From Pristionchus mayeri (taxonomy: Eukaryota > Nematoda > Chromadorea > Rhabditida > Neodiplogasteridae): a DNA stretch of 64,000 nucleotides. Below the pieces are notes generated by a model, which was given only the letters and a program-made list of their open reading frames with translations, made no database searches and was not told where the DNA came from. The position numbers were made by a program, and so were the translations under genes. Position 1 is the first letter of the stretch. Every line of letters begins with the position of its first letter. Location: assembly GCA_036245805.1 (NCBI GenBank), contig BTRK01000002.1, positions 29,939,067-30,003,066 of the forward strand, in the 5' to 3' direction. This document shows, piece by piece, positions 1 through 11,894 of this stretch.

Positions 1-366
1 TAAGAAAGAGTACGAAGGCCCTCACTGATGATGAATAACGAAATTGAGATTAAATTAATTCGAAGAATTTCTGAGGTTAAAATCCATAAGAGATTGGACG
101 CGACAAAACTTATGTTACAACCTGATAGTTCGTGATCAGCATCAAACTGAAAATATTATATTTTCAAGAAGAAACATCATAATAATGCATACTCACTTGC
201 CAACCCTTGGGCGGTATTTCTACCCATGTGCTATTGTAGCCGATGATGTTGGGATGATTTAATTTTGCCATCGCTTTCACTTCATTGAGCGCGGATTTTG
301 CATCTCTGAATGAGAAACAGTTCAACGTAGACAAATAATATTTCGTAACAGTCATGAATGAGATGG

Positions 367-487
367 GTACTAGGTCGGATGATCACCGTTGAATGATAAC
401 CAAAAATGAACCCTTCTGTAGAACTATCACATAATCATTTTTCACACTAGGAACCTACTGTATCATCCGACGGTAACCATCCGACCT
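367..487. mobile_element. MITE with TAGGTCGGATG inverted ends
   Basis: Starts TAGGTCGGATGATCACCGT and ends with its near inverse, ACGGTAACCATCCGACCTA. It lies in the K1 intron between the helix-C and P-loop exons. Relatives occur at 22036-22113 and 33828-33918. Too short to encode protein. Confidence 0.65.
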
Positions 488-1054
488 AATGCCAGGTGAT
501 ATCCAACAATTACCCGACATCCACCGCAACTCTCTTCACTGCATATTCCCAGTCATCATAGTTGTTAACTGCCTCGAAGACACATCCGAATGCTCCTTCA
601 CCACGAATTGATTTTACAGTAAATTCGGTTAGGAATCTGGCGAAATAACTCTCAGAATGTGTCAGTAAAGAACGCTCACTTTGACGAAAATCCTAGACTT
701 TTCCCATCTTTTTGCGTGGTCGTTTGTTCTTCCAGACTGGAAGGATCGGGACGAGTTTCCATCAACTCAAATATATCCTGATTATCCAAGAATCGAAATA
801 AAAATCGCACATATTCTTGTGGAAGTTCGGCAGACATTAGCCGATATTGTCCGGTTTTCGTGCACTTTCCTCTTCCAAAAAGCTTCCCATCGTGGATACC
901 GGCGATGTGGAAGCATGACACATCACTTAATTAAATTTTTGAAATAATTAGTATTTACAGCTCCTAACTGAAAGTGCAGAGGTGGTAGCAACTTCACATC
1001 CACAGGATCAATAACGAAAAGGCTGGCTCCATTTTATAGATACACATATATATT

Positions 1055-1127
1055 ATGCGCCCTGGGGATCCCCAGCTGTTAATTATTGCGCCATAATTAA
1101 CAGCTGGGGATCCCCAGGGCGCGTAAT
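1055..1127. repeat. Perfect hairpin inserted in K1 exon
   Basis: GCGCCCTGGGGATCCCCAG followed by CTGTTAATTA is repeated in exact inverse, giving a stem of about 29 base pairs with a loop of a few bases. It lies between two parts of a K1 exon that align without a gap in paralogue K2, so it looks like an insertion (snapback MITE). Confidence 0.7.
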
Positions 1128-2654
1128 ATTCAGTCAAGTCATGGATCGAATTCAGCATTTCCATAAATCGTCTAGGTGTGCGACGAGAAAACTGAAATAT
1201 GAAAATTTTAACATTTTCTAAGAAAATGTTTTTACCGAGAGACGAATCGCGTTGCTGCCAATTTGCTTCACGGGATCAAGCAATGATTCATTGGTGATCT
1301 CCCGAAATATTGCGGTTCCTCTGACATTCTTGTTTAGTAAAATATCATAAAACAAATGCTACTTACCCGTGCAACGCCATCAAGTCAGCAAACGCTAATG
1401 TGTCCTTTGGAACTTCCACGTGAATCGGATCTCGAATCGGGTCGTTGCACATTCGGTAGACGTACAATTTCAAATCACTCACGATGCTGCACATGCCCCC
1501 CGGGTGTATATTTTCGCCCTGTGATGACAATGACTTCCTCACAAAACATCGAAATTCATACCGCAATCAAATCGCGTACATACTGTATATCAATTTTGCC
1601 TGGCGGTTTGAAAACAGCTCGATAAATCTTAATCATTCACTGTCAATTAATGTATGAAAGTTGTTAAAACTCGCCTTTCTTTTCCAATTGCTACCGTAGT
1701 AAATCGAGTATCCATGCGCAGCCATCATACTGTACAGGTGCCCTCTGAGCATTTTCGCTTTTACTTTCTTCCCTCTTAATATAACACTTGTCCTGTGGTT
1801 TTTTAAAGTTAAAAACTACAGAATCTCACTCATAGTGCAGCCACAATGACTCATCATCGCGGAAAAAGATGGTGCCTGAATTACGTCCATATTTTGTATT
1901 TTTTTAAAATTTGAAATCTTACCGTTTTCGATTTGATGAATGAAGGTGCTGCTGTTGATTTTATTACACAGTACAAACTTGAGCATGCCAGAATTTGTAT
2001 ATGGTGTCATAAGTGAATTGCGCTCTTTACTGGAACTTGATATAGCACTATGTATAACACACAATTGATGTATATCAAACTCCCTCTTCTGGAAACATGT
2101 TAAAACGGCGAATTATCAAGACGTGTCAGCCTATGGCGTGAATAAAGAACTATTGAATCTCGCGGCACACCCTCCGGGCACACCCACAATCACTTAATGT
2201 GTGTTTGTGATCAGAGAATGTGCGGCGTGAAGCATTCCACCGTCACATAACTGTATCATCACCACCCGGGGAGAAGTGAATTCGACAATAAAAACGTGAA
2301 CAAAAACGAAGAGGTGCCAAGAGGCTGCATTTTCTTTTGTCTTGTTGTATCGCTTGAACATCAAAGAGATGCGATTAACCATTCCCAAATATTTCTATGG
2401 AAACATTTTGGAAAAATGTCCATATATTATATCAGATATTTTCTGTCATATAATATAGATCATTGATTTCGTGAACATATCACATATATATTTCTGCATT
2501 TTAAGATGTAGAAAAATGGGTGATTGCAAGCAGCACCACATATATATTATTCCTTCAATTTTACACTGTAGCGAATTACAAATATTCTAGCATTAAGTTG
2601 AACATGTGATTGATATGCAAAATAGCGGAGAATCGAATATTGAGCCGAACTTTG

Positions 2655-3975
2655 AGTACGTACAGACACTTTTGGAATGGGTTTGAACTTTTCAGCCAGG
2701 AAAAGTTCATTTCTCCTACTAGGACGTTATGCACCAAATTGATCAGAGATTTTTCTTTTTGATTTTGGGGTATGGCGCAATCGCCGTTGCGTAGTGATGA
2801 CGTAAACAAAATGTACTTTTTCAAAACGGCATTATTCTTACGATTTTTTCCAGCTCGCCAAACTTTCTGAGGCTGGGATTATGACCGAGGCCTACCAAGA
2901 AAAACAATTTGAGGTTGCTGCGCGACCGCACATTTGCCGCAGCCTTGCTGCAAAATCGAGGTCGAAAATTCAGATCTCGGCTCCTAGTCAAGCTGGAGAC
3001 TGGTTCAAGGTATTAAATTGATCGCCATCATGAGACCAGATGATTCTGAGAATATGAAAACAATATATTGAAGTTTGCCCTCAGGGCACGAAAAAATCAC
3101 TTTTTTGAATGGCCATTATTTGGACATGCATAACTACATGGGAAATCTAGGTAAAACTCTGGTTTTTGCGTAGGAATGTTCAAAATGTATTATATAACGA
3201 ATTCTCCACTTTTTAGAGCGATTGGATATCTTTCCTGCCCGCGGCGTGCGTTTATCGGAGGTATACTAGGGTCGGAAAACACACTGTTTACCACTATGAG
3301 TGAGAGAGTGCAGAAGACGGGAGAGCGTAAACAAGGTGTTTCCCGACCCTAGTATACTTTCGCGGGCAGGAAAGATATCCAATCGCGCTAAAAAGTGGGA
3401 AATTCGTTCTTTAATACTTTTGGAACATTCCTACGCAAAAAACAGATTTTTGCTTACATTTCCCATGTCACGAATGCCCAAAAATGGTCATCGAAAAAAG
3501 TGATTTTTTCGTGCCCTGAGGGCAATTTTCGATATACTGTTTTCATGTTCTCAGGATCATCTGGACTCATGATGACGATCATTTTGATGTCTTGAACCAG
3601 TCTCTAGCTTGACTAGGAGCCGAGATCTGAATTTTCGACCTCGATTTTGCAGCAAGGCTGCAGCAATATCAATTTGTTTTTTCTGGGAAGGCCTCCGGCA
3701 TGACTCCAACCTCAGAAAGTTTGGCGAGCTGGAAAAAATCCATGTAAGAATAATGCCGTTTTGAAAAAGTACATTTTGATTGCATCATCACTACGCAACG
3801 ACTGTGCGATTATGCCATACCCCAATATCAAAAAGAAAAATCTCTGATCAATTTGGTGCATAACGTCCTAGTAGGAGAAATGAACTTTTCCTGGCTAAAA
3901 AGTTCAAACCCATTCCAAAAGTGTCCCATGACTTATGCTTGCGACTGTACGTACCATAAAAGTGGTAACTGTGTC
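2655..3975. mobile_element. Foldback element, arms about 640 bases
   Basis: The two halves are near-inverse copies round a centre near 3315. For example, CTAGGGTCGGAAAACAC at the inner left pairs with GTGTTTCCCGACCCTAG at the inner right, and the outer parts (CACTTTTGGAATGGGTTTGA) pair likewise. No transposase is visible. A diverged partial copy lies at 5760-6100. Target-site duplication not resolved. Confidence 0.75.
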
Positions 3976-4159
3976 ATTTGAAATAAAGTGATTCTTGATC
4001 GGAATGCATTATATTCAAAAAAATTGATCATTTCTCTTATTTATCTTAGTATTTATCTTCTTTAAGAAAATGCCTTACAAGAAATATAAAGTTTGGTTAA
4101 TTATGCAATTTTTACGCATTGTCAACTCTTAAGTATCGAGAGATTGGGCACACAATCAT

Positions 4160-5700
4160 ATTTATCTTTTGTAAGACTCTTTGCTCGAAAGCACAAACAC
4201 CGATGAATCAAGTTGAGTACTGAAACATTCCATGAAAAGAGCAAAATCTCTAGTTACATACTGCTTCTTGTATACCATCAGTTTGTAGCTGCAAATGAGG
4301 CAGTACAATGAGAATATCGACAAGAGTAGCGGAACGACAACGAGCCATTTCTCCACACTGCAAGATCGTAACATCAGTAGTTCACAAATTCCTCAGTACT
4401 ATTCCGGAGTTTTTGTATTGTCCAACGTCAACTTTCCGAACCAGATACCAACGACGAATACGATTGTTAACACCACAAGTATTGTCTGAAATTTCCGAAG
4501 GTTAACTTGTATTTAATCGTTGTATCGCCTGAATAAGTATACTGATCAAGAACACCAAAGGGGAGTTACAAAAGAGTTACAGCACGTAAGCAACAAATTC
4601 CATCCCACTGAAGAGAGTCTTAAAGTATTTTTTTATATTGATAAATCCATAACAAATTTACCTGAGAAATGCTGTAGATTTGAATGAACCCATCAAGGCT
4701 AATTGACCACCAAACATCCATCCCAGAGTAAGAAATGAAAGTTGCGAAGACCACATATTTTGCCGCAGTATAAAATAAGTTATGAATGTTAAAAAAATAT
4801 GTTCATTAAATTATATTTTGTTACAATAGAGCTGCGGCATCCGATTCGATGAGTGAATATTCTCCATTTGTAAATCATTGTAGTGTGAGTTAACGCTTTG
4901 AGAATAACTTGAGAAAAACAAGAAATTAATAGGACATCACGCCTCTCACGAAAGAATCGAGCTGACTCTTGAAATGCCGAAATGTGTTCTAAGCATTTTT
5001 GGCCTTCCTGAGGCATGACTGAGTGCAGGCTTCATTTTGGACTTTGCTAGACTCAGGAATGTCAAAACCGATTAGAACTCAATTCATGATTTTCCCTCCA
5101 TTCACAAGAATTTCGAATCTAGCTCGACTCTCTCGTGAATGGCGTGATATTAGTGAAGGTGGCGCTAATATCAAAAGATTCGTTCTGGTAAAATGCTGCG
5201 AGACATAGTGACACATTCGATAGAGATAACACTTGCACACCTCGTGCTTACACGGTGCCCCCCCTTTCGATATAGGGAGGAGACAATACGTAGCAACAAT
5301 ATGTAGTGTGCAAGGTCCAAAGTGAGGTGGAGTTTCGTGCACCAAGTAACCGTGCCCGACCCAACCTACAGGATATCGTAACCCTTTGCCAAATTACATT
5401 ATATATCCTCATACATTTTAGCAAACGACTTTAGGATATATAAAACATTCATTTCCGAAATAAATTCGGGGTTTACTTTACATCATGCATTTGGAACTGT
5501 TGGCGTGGTTTGTGCACTCACAATTTTGACAAAATTTACACCACGAAACAATAAAACAGTGAACAAATCACACCGAGAAAGATCAAAGGATGCGAAAGGA
5601 AGATGAAACGAAGCGAAATCGGAGGATTCAAGTGTTTCCTACTAATTTCATTGCACGCCCAGATATCAATTTGTCACGAACTCTGAAGATGGCAGCTAGT
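4160..5700 (-). pseudogene. Multi-pass membrane protein gene A, decayed copy
   Basis: Exon-like blocks in the same order as gene B (7.1-8.3 kb). 5' to 3': a hydrophobic block near 5540-5640; a block with CYLYRMCHYVSQHF; MIYKWRIFTHRI near 4830-4865; a hydrophobic block near 4680-4770 (KYVVFATFISYSGMDVWW); near 4520-4615 (TLFSGMEFVAYVL then a TAA); and a C-terminal block near 4240-4374 with EKWLVVVPLLLSIFSLY and YKLMVYKKQ. The in-frame TAA, the CAA in place of a CAG acceptor after the first block, and a small foldback inserted at 4929-5150 all point to a pseudogene. Function of the family is unknown to me. Confidence 0.55.
4929..5150. mobile_element. Small foldback with ATCACGCC ends
   Basis: Begins ATCACGCCTCTCACGA and ends TGAATGGCGTGATATT; internal parts (TTCTAAGCATTTTTGGCC / CAAAACCGATTAGAACTC) are also inverse. 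It shares its ends with the larger elements at 13087-14155 and 43134-44998 and interrupts membrane-protein copy A. Confidence 0.6.
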
Positions 5701-5759
5701 GAGCGCACAACATAATAAATAAATGAGTAAGGAAAAAAATGTGACTCGCCTCCATTCCA

Positions 5760-6100
5760 TTTTCAAAATTTCAGACCTTGTTTTTGCAGCTGCAAATGTG
5801 CGGTCGCGCAGCAACTTCCAAAACAATTTTCTGGGTAGGTCCCATGCGTATCTCTAACCTCAGAAAGTTTGGCGAGTTGAAAAAAATCAATGTAAGAATA
5901 ATGCCTTTTTTAAGTACTGTTTGATTGCGTCATCACTACGCAATAACGGGACAATTACGTCTTCCCCTAATACCGTGGTAATAATCCCCAATGAATTTGG
6001 TACAAGATACCTTAGTGTCAGAATGATGATTTTCCTGGGCAAAAAGTTAAAACGAATTCAAAAGTGCGCACTTACTAATGAGCGCGACTGTACCATTCGA
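5760..6100. repeat. Partial copy of the 2.65-3.98 kb foldback
   Basis: Shares stretches such as CTCAGAAAGTTTGGCGAG, GTAAGAATAATGCC and TGCGTCATCACTACGCAA with the right half of that element, with many substitutions and without the inverse half. Confidence 0.6.
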
Positions 6101-6101
6101 A

Positions 6102-6503
6102 TCAGCGTGAAACGGCGGATCGAAAGGTATGGTCTCCACTCGCACACTTTTGAGTCAAAAAGTCAATTTTTCTCGAAAACAGGGTCAATTCATGAACAAT
6201 GAAATACACCATTCGGTTAACGGTGAAATTCTGGTCGGGTATGCGATTTTCAAGTTGCCACCGTGTATCTTGAGCGTACAACATGCGAAAAGGCAGATTT
6301 GACCGGAAGTGAAATGAAATGAAGTGGGCCACGATGATCAGCATCGAAAACGACCCCAGAAAACATGTTTTCGTGGGTTCCATTTTTTGGCTGTGCCGAG
6401 GCCTTGTTGAATCTATCGCGGACGGCATCATATGGTCATCGACTTCGGCGAAACTGACAGGACTGGTCATTGCTCTCAAGAGAGAACGAGCAAATATTAA
6501 CAA
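6102..6503 (-). CDS. Hypothetical short ORF with one membrane segment
   Basis: A 133-codon open frame. It contains a hydrophobic stretch after a basic/threonine-rich start (METs at several places, then FLGSFSMLIIVAHFISF), which would fit a type II membrane anchor. I do not recognise the family. Its 3' end runs into the diverged foldback copy at 5760-6100, so it may be a truncated first exon or fortuitous. Bases 6504-7100 next to it hold no gene I can support. Confidence 0.25.
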   Translation of the reverse strand: MLIFARSLLRAMTSPVSFAEVDDHMMPSAIDSTRPRHSQKMEPTKTCFLGSFSMLIIVAHFISFHFRSNLPFRMLYAQDTRWQLENRIPDQNFTVNRMVYFIVHELTLFSRKIDFLTQKCASGDHTFRSAVSR

Positions 6504-7101
6504 GTAAGATATAAATAAAAATCATGCGTGTCGCTTTCCAAAAAAAACTTTTCTATATTGTTAGCAGTGACAACGTCCTCTCCTAACGTTATCGTTTATT
6601 GCTACTTGATTACTCATCGTATTAATGATCTTGAATCGCAGAAACTATCACGAAATTCGAAACGTAATCTTTCCTTTGATTCGTTTCCCTTCTCAAGCGA
6701 GATCGAAAAAGTGTAAGTGCTATTTTTTTGGAAATCGCCCATCATTGAACTTGCATTTTTGACATATTTGGGGCATTACTCTTTGATCTCAGCAGTGATC
6801 CTTCTCAGTATGACCGCCTCGTGCATGGCATCTTTGCCGTTTCGAAAGTAATAGTTATTCATGTTTTCATATTACCGGCTAATCTACCCCTTCTTTATTG
6901 AAATAATTGACTTCAATTTATAAAAACCAAAAATAGGCGTTTTTTGGACAACATATTGATATATCTTATGGTGAGCGAGAGTGAACGCACACTATTATTT
7001 ATCTTATTAAATGTTGGCCGCATAAAACACACACATAATGTGAATTAAAATTTGAGTAGAGTGCTGAAACATTCAATTCAAAGATTAGAATCACAGTTCA
7101 C

Positions 7102-8353
7102 CTACTGTTTCTTATATAAAATCAGCTTGTAGCATGACACGAGAGAATACAAGGATAATTTCGAAAAATGAAGTGGAATGACAGCTACCCACTTCAGAAA
7201 TCTGCAAGAAGGACCCATATATATTTGTCCAGGATTTTTATTATACGTTTCGTCGATACAGCTTGGGTCATCTATCCATCCGCTCCAGATATTAACCACT
7301 GATATGATGGTCATAATCAAAATTAACTTCTAAAAATGTGATGTTATATCCTCTTAAATCCATAGTGTTACCTCAAGGAATATACCGATCAAACACAATC
7401 CGGGCCGCAATTCGGTTCTTGCAAGTATGATCAGCGCTACAACAATAAATTCAATGCCACCGCAGACTGTCTGAAAGTGCTATATACATATTTCTCCCAA
7501 TGATTCACAAACTGACTTGAGATACGAAGTAGATATTTGTGTAATCATCGCATTTGAAAGACCACAAAAAGTCCATAAAACACAGTGGAAAGTAAATAAG
7601 GAATGTAGTTACGAAGGCTACGATTTGTGAAGCATTCTAAGTGAGCAAAAATATTGTTGAAACAGTAATCAAATATTAGTCAGTGACCATAGAGTTGCGG
7701 CACAAGATACGATGGGTAAATATTCTCCATTTGTAAATCATGATGATAATATCCGAGGCTTAGATAGTACTCCTAAGCCAGCGAGCATCGAATGTGGTGC
7801 TATCATCAAAAGGATTCGTTCCGAAAGAATCTTTCGAGATTGAAAGGGCACACTCGATAGCGATAACGCTTGTCTACTCGTCTGGGGGAGTTTGATAATT
7901 CCCTCCCTGTCCCTTCGAAATGCGGAGGGACATCAGGCAACGAATGGTTAACATATGGACTACGATTACAGAAATAGGGAGGGGAGACCGTCCAACGAAT
8001 ATGATACATAGCAAATGGCTGCACGATTCACTTTTTCCCCTAGTTCCTGAGGGTGTTACAGTTGTCCATGTACATTCCTTGCTGGATTGCTTACTGGATT
8101 TGCATTGCTTGCATGTGACTTGTATGTCTTTTTTTCTGTCTCCGTGGCTCACGCACTTGAAATTCTGACAAAAAATAAACCCAAAACACAATAACATAAT
8201 GTACAAATCAAAGCGAGACAGATCAAAACATGCGAAACAAAGATGAATAGAATCGAATTCGGAGGATTCCGCCTTTTCCTTCTGATCTCACTACACGCCG
8301 CGTGACAAAATCCGGCCAGAATGCCTATGATTCCATCTGGTGAACACACACAT
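7102..8353 (-). CDS. Multi-pass membrane protein gene B, nematode family of unknown function
   Basis: Exons in order on the minus strand: a block ending near 8200 with RKRRNPPNSILFIFVSH and a hydrophobic run; a cysteine/lysine-rich block (VTCKQCKSSKQSSKEC); KRYRYRVCPFNLERFFRN; MIYKWRIFTHRILCRNSM near 7690-7740; IVAFVTTFLIYFPLCFMDF (7520-7640); GGIEFIVVALIILARTELRP (7370-7475); last exon 7102-7328 with LILIMTIISVVNIWSGW and FLKWVAVIPL, ending ...LILYKKQ and TAG at 7102-7104. At least four membrane segments are predicted by eye. The splice between the first two blocks is not clear and no good ATG is seen before the first block. The upstream side meets the palindrome junction at 8382, so the 5' end may have been lost. 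Paralogue A lies downstream in tandem. Confidence 0.45.
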
Positions 8354-8362
8354 ATTGACTAG

Positions 8363-8381
8363 TATCAGGTTGATGCAAAAG
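8363..8381. mobile_element. Lone mariner-like terminal sequence
   Basis: ATCAGGTTGATGCAAAAG matches the ends of the mariner-type elements at 46-47.8 kb but here abuts directly the palindrome edge at 8382 with no partner end. Confidence 0.4.
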
Positions 8382-8992
8382 TGGGAGCCATCTATCTCCT
8401 TTTACAAGCTCTGTAGTATCTCTGGTGGACTATTGAAATCAAGCTAGAAATGTGTTTGATTCCGACTTGGAATCCGCTCAGAGATCCGATTGATTATGGA
8501 AAAGGAGTTATTCAAGTTCCAAATAGAAAACAAGTTGTGAGTTATTTTTGGGTGAAAAACAGATACCCCATTAATTACCGCTTCCCAGTTCATTCAGCAC
8601 ATTTCAGTTCCATTGGCCAAATTTCCCAATGATCCCAAAGCGATTCCTTCGCAAGTACAATGTTGAAACGTGACTCAATGAATTATGATAAGGTAGATAA
8701 TTATGTACACTAGAATATTTTGGGAGTTCCATTAGTCAATTTATAAGCCAGCTCATTTTGTGCTTAGCCATTTCATATTTTGCCCACCACTTGATGACTT
8801 CCCTCGAAAATAACTGTTTTTCACCCAAAAATAACTCACAACTTGTTTTCTATTTGGAACTTGAATAACTCCTTTTCCATAATCAATCGGATCTCTGAGC
8901 GGATTCCAAGTCGGAATCAAACACATTTCTAGCTTGATTTCAATAGTCCACCAGAGATACTACAGAGCTTGTAAAAGGAGATAGATGGCTCC
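8382..8992. repeat. Secondary foldback at the outer left end of the palindrome
   Basis: Bases 8382-8562 are a copy of 19601-19781 of the right arm and are therefore inverse to 8814-8992 of the left arm. The left arm thus folds back on itself at its outer end, a structure the right end does not show. Confidence 0.8.
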
Positions 8993-10002
8993 CAAGTGGG
9001 GACCAAACAGGAGTGGAGATAGGGCAAAGGCGCCCATCTTCAGAGATGGAAGCGATGGGGGTGAGCGACAATCCCGCTTTCCTCCTCCTTTTACTCTCCC
9101 TCTGTAGCCTGGATACCAACTCTATTCTTGCTCTTGAAAGGCATTTGCAACGTTTATTGTTTAGTTTCGGGGGAAACACGTAGGCAGGTGTGGAGGGGTA
9201 TGACGCAAACAGAGTAAAATCAAAGTAGCACAGCTCAATTTTGAGTTGGCTGGAACTTGAGATGCTGCGATACCCCATTAATTACCGCTTCACAGTTCCT
9301 TCAGCCAATTTCAGTTCCCTTGATCTCGGATTTTTACAAAGTTCCCAATCGATCCCTTAGTGATTCTTTCGCAAGTACTGCGTTGAAACCCAAGTCGGAA
9401 TCAAGTACATTTCTAGATTGATTTCATCAGAGATACGAGAGAGCTTGTAAAAGGAGATATATGGCTCCCAAGTGGGGACCAAACCAGAGAAACAAGGTAC
9501 TTTGCAAATCCCCAGAATATAAGAATAGAGTTGGTAACCAGGTTGTGTAGGAAGAGGAAGGAAAGACGAGGTAGGAATGAAGGAAGATGACGCACCCTCG
9601 TCAACATTCGAAAGAAATCCCACTTGTTTCTCTCGTTTCTAAGAATTCCCACGCAACTCGCAAGCTCTATTTGCGTATTAGGACCCTCCCCAAACCAGCA
9701 CTAGAATCGTCTGCAAGTGATATCTGGTACAAAATACTTTCTAGGAATCTACTCTGGATTCTAACCAGGTCAGATCGTGAAATAAGGAAGCACAACGCTA
9801 GCCGACTTATTGCTATGCCTCCCTCGCCAAAGAGAAGGCGAGATTAGTGCATGCCGTTTTTTGAGGCGATTTTCTCTCACATTTTTGATGACATTGCATT
9901 TTTTATATGTTTTGGGCAACGGTGCAAGAATGACGAACAATTTTGGAAAAGAACATCTGAATGGTGTCATACTGTGGAACTGTCGAAGGATGGAAGATGA
10001 AC

Positions 10003-10338
10003 GGGGGCGGACAAAACGTAAACAATTCGCAGCTCCCTCGGGATTCGCAGTAGGGGGGCTTTAACGAAGCAACATAATTATCGATTGGTTACAAAATTTG
10101 GTGTTTATCTAACCATGGTTTTCTACTCAAATTCTCCATTTTGGACCATGAACCCCTATTCATTGATGATGAGTAAAACTCATGATCGCCTAGTGAGAGG
10201 TTTTAAACAGGGTGGCTTGTTAGTGGAGCACTTACTGGTAACAATGCAACAATTCACCTACGTCGAAGTTCCTACGTCGAATTCCCAGCGAACTGTGATC
10301 CGTTTACGTTTTGTCCGTTTACGTTTTGTCCGCCCCCC
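10003..10338. mobile_element. MITE with GGGGGCGGACAAAACG ends (left arm copy)
   Basis: Ends are GGGGGCGGACAAAACGTAAAC-like on the left and the inverse GTTTACGTTTTGTCC, repeated twice, then GCCCCCC on the right. The same element is present inverted at 18257-18592 in the right arm. No coding capacity recognised. Confidence 0.6.
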
Positions 10339-11412
10339 AGATGAACTGCTACCTAGATATCCGACAGGTGTTTAAATATGTGTAGTTCGAAGCCCATTGG
10401 CAGATCTTTCGAAAAATAGGTCTAAGACCGATCCTGGCTCAGCATAGCACGAGTTGCACACTATTGAATTCAACTCTTGCCGAGGAAGGACGTCTCAACT
10501 GATAATTTTTCCTGCTTCGAGGATCATTCAGACGGTCTTCTAAATAAGTGCGATTTCAATGTACACTATAGCGCTGCACATCGTCGAGAAACATTTGAAC
10601 TCACGTCTTTTCTACTTATGGAAAACATAGATTTTCAGTATTGTTGAATAAAGTTCAACAAAGCCAAAATTTCGACTTTTAGTATTGAGCGAATGAGTAA
10701 TTTTTCTCAAAAAGGGAGCTAAATCCTAACTTAGCCCAGCAGAAAACTGATAGATAAAGTGTAGCTTTAACAGTTAACCGCAAAAGTTCGGACTTTTAAC
10801 TCGGACTTAATGCCGAGTTCGGACTTAATGCCGAGAAAGTTGAATTTATTAATATTTGAATTTCGATGATCAAATTTCAAGGTCCTTGTGATGAATGCAA
10901 CATGTTTTGGTTGAAATATCGTATACTCACATAACTACAATTTTAAGTTAACAATAGAAGGAACTTTATGTTTTACTACAATTGAGATTGATACATACAT
11001 TGTAACGGATACACGGTAAAGACAAATTTTCGTGTGTTGACTTATATCTGGGTCAAGTTCATAAATGATTGGATTTTCTGACAAGCCTTTCGCAGCGGAT
11101 CAGATTCACATGTTGTATTGTGACATCCATATGTTATATTTTTCGGCTGTGACATAACAGTTGCCCTATCATAGCTCTCCATGGAAAGCTAAGCCACAAC
11201 TTAATAAGCAAAATTTGTTGTTAGTGTGATTTTGTTTTCAAATTGTGGTCTCGATACTAATTGGATAGGTTTCAACCTATGCGCGATGGAAAGAATATCC
11301 AAACACTCAACTAGTATACATGTCAATATGACATTCAGTATTCAATAAAGAACGGGGTATTCGGAATCGAACATTTTAATATCTACAATTACTTTTTCAC
11401 AACCTGATAGAT

Positions 11413-11673
11413 TCACATTAAACGACGTTCGACAACGAAGGAGTGAGGGAACGAGATGATATAGAAATATGGATGACAAAAAAACGTTGTTATTTGCCAA
11501 AATTCAATTAAATGGATTGGCTCCCTGTAATAATGACTTCCTGCGGTGTATTGTATTGAATTGATTTGTCCACATAAATGGTATCGTTGTGGGGATAGGG
11601 GGCCATTAGAACTGGTGGCGGGGGAGAGCGGTAAAACAGTGAGTATAAGCGAATATAATAGGAATTGGATCAC
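11413..11673 (-). CDS. Hypothetical small secreted-type ORF (left arm)
   Basis: 86 codons starting MIQFLLYSLILTVLPLSPA, which looks like a signal peptide, followed by a short tyrosine- and histidine-rich stretch. Identical copy at 16947-17207 (plus) and a copy cut by a rearrangement junction at 15406-15648. No family recognised; may be non-coding. Confidence 0.25.
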   Translation of the reverse strand: MIQFLLYSLILTVLPLSPATSSNGPLSPQRYHLCGQINSIQYTAGSHYYREPIHLIEFWQITTFFCHPYFYIISFPHSFVVERRLM

Positions 11674-11894
11674 GGGTTTCTTCCAAATTTAGCATATATA
11701 TATTAAGCAATTCATGCACGATAAATCAGCGAAGTGACTAGGATGATTCCAAGAAGAAGCCAGATGCGAAGAAACAAATGTTTGCAAAAATGCGTTGTTG
11801 GGTCGCTACAATATCCTTTACATAAAAACAGTGGATATCAGCTGATGAAAATTCAATGGCTTGTGTGATAGTGTAATGGTTACTCTATTCAACA

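Larger units (their letters stand above)
1..2088 (-). pseudogene. PEK/eIF2-alpha-kinase-like gene K1, 3' end outside window, probably disrupted
   Basis: Minus-strand exons homologous to the kinases at 35-51 kb. Seen from 5' to 3': exon 1923-2088 (ends ...FIHQIENGK, matching LFVYSHVQKGK of K3); about 1367-1566 (CFVRKS...SDLKLYV); 1236-1320; about 1191 downwards; NGASLFVIDP near 960-1020; a linker exon ending at 680; P-loop exon 524-636 with GEGAFGCVFEAV and the lysine motif YAVKRV; helix-C exon 197-305 with EVKAMAKLNHPNIIGYNSTW. The remaining catalytic exons lie beyond base 1. A 66-base perfect hairpin (1057-1122) sits inside the exon that should join LNSIHDLTEYY to NGASLF and shifts the frame, so this copy is probably broken. 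The first coding exon is not resolved; a cysteine-bearing stretch near 2150-2250 (CGCARRVC) may belong to it. Kinase assignment is firm; functionality is doubtful. Confidence 0.7.

Noticed and set aside
9357..10375. Several 80-96 codon frames in the left arm (and mirror frames at 18.2-19.2 kb)
   Set aside because: They overlap on both strands, run through the MITE, lack exon signals and show no domain; duplication explains their being paired.
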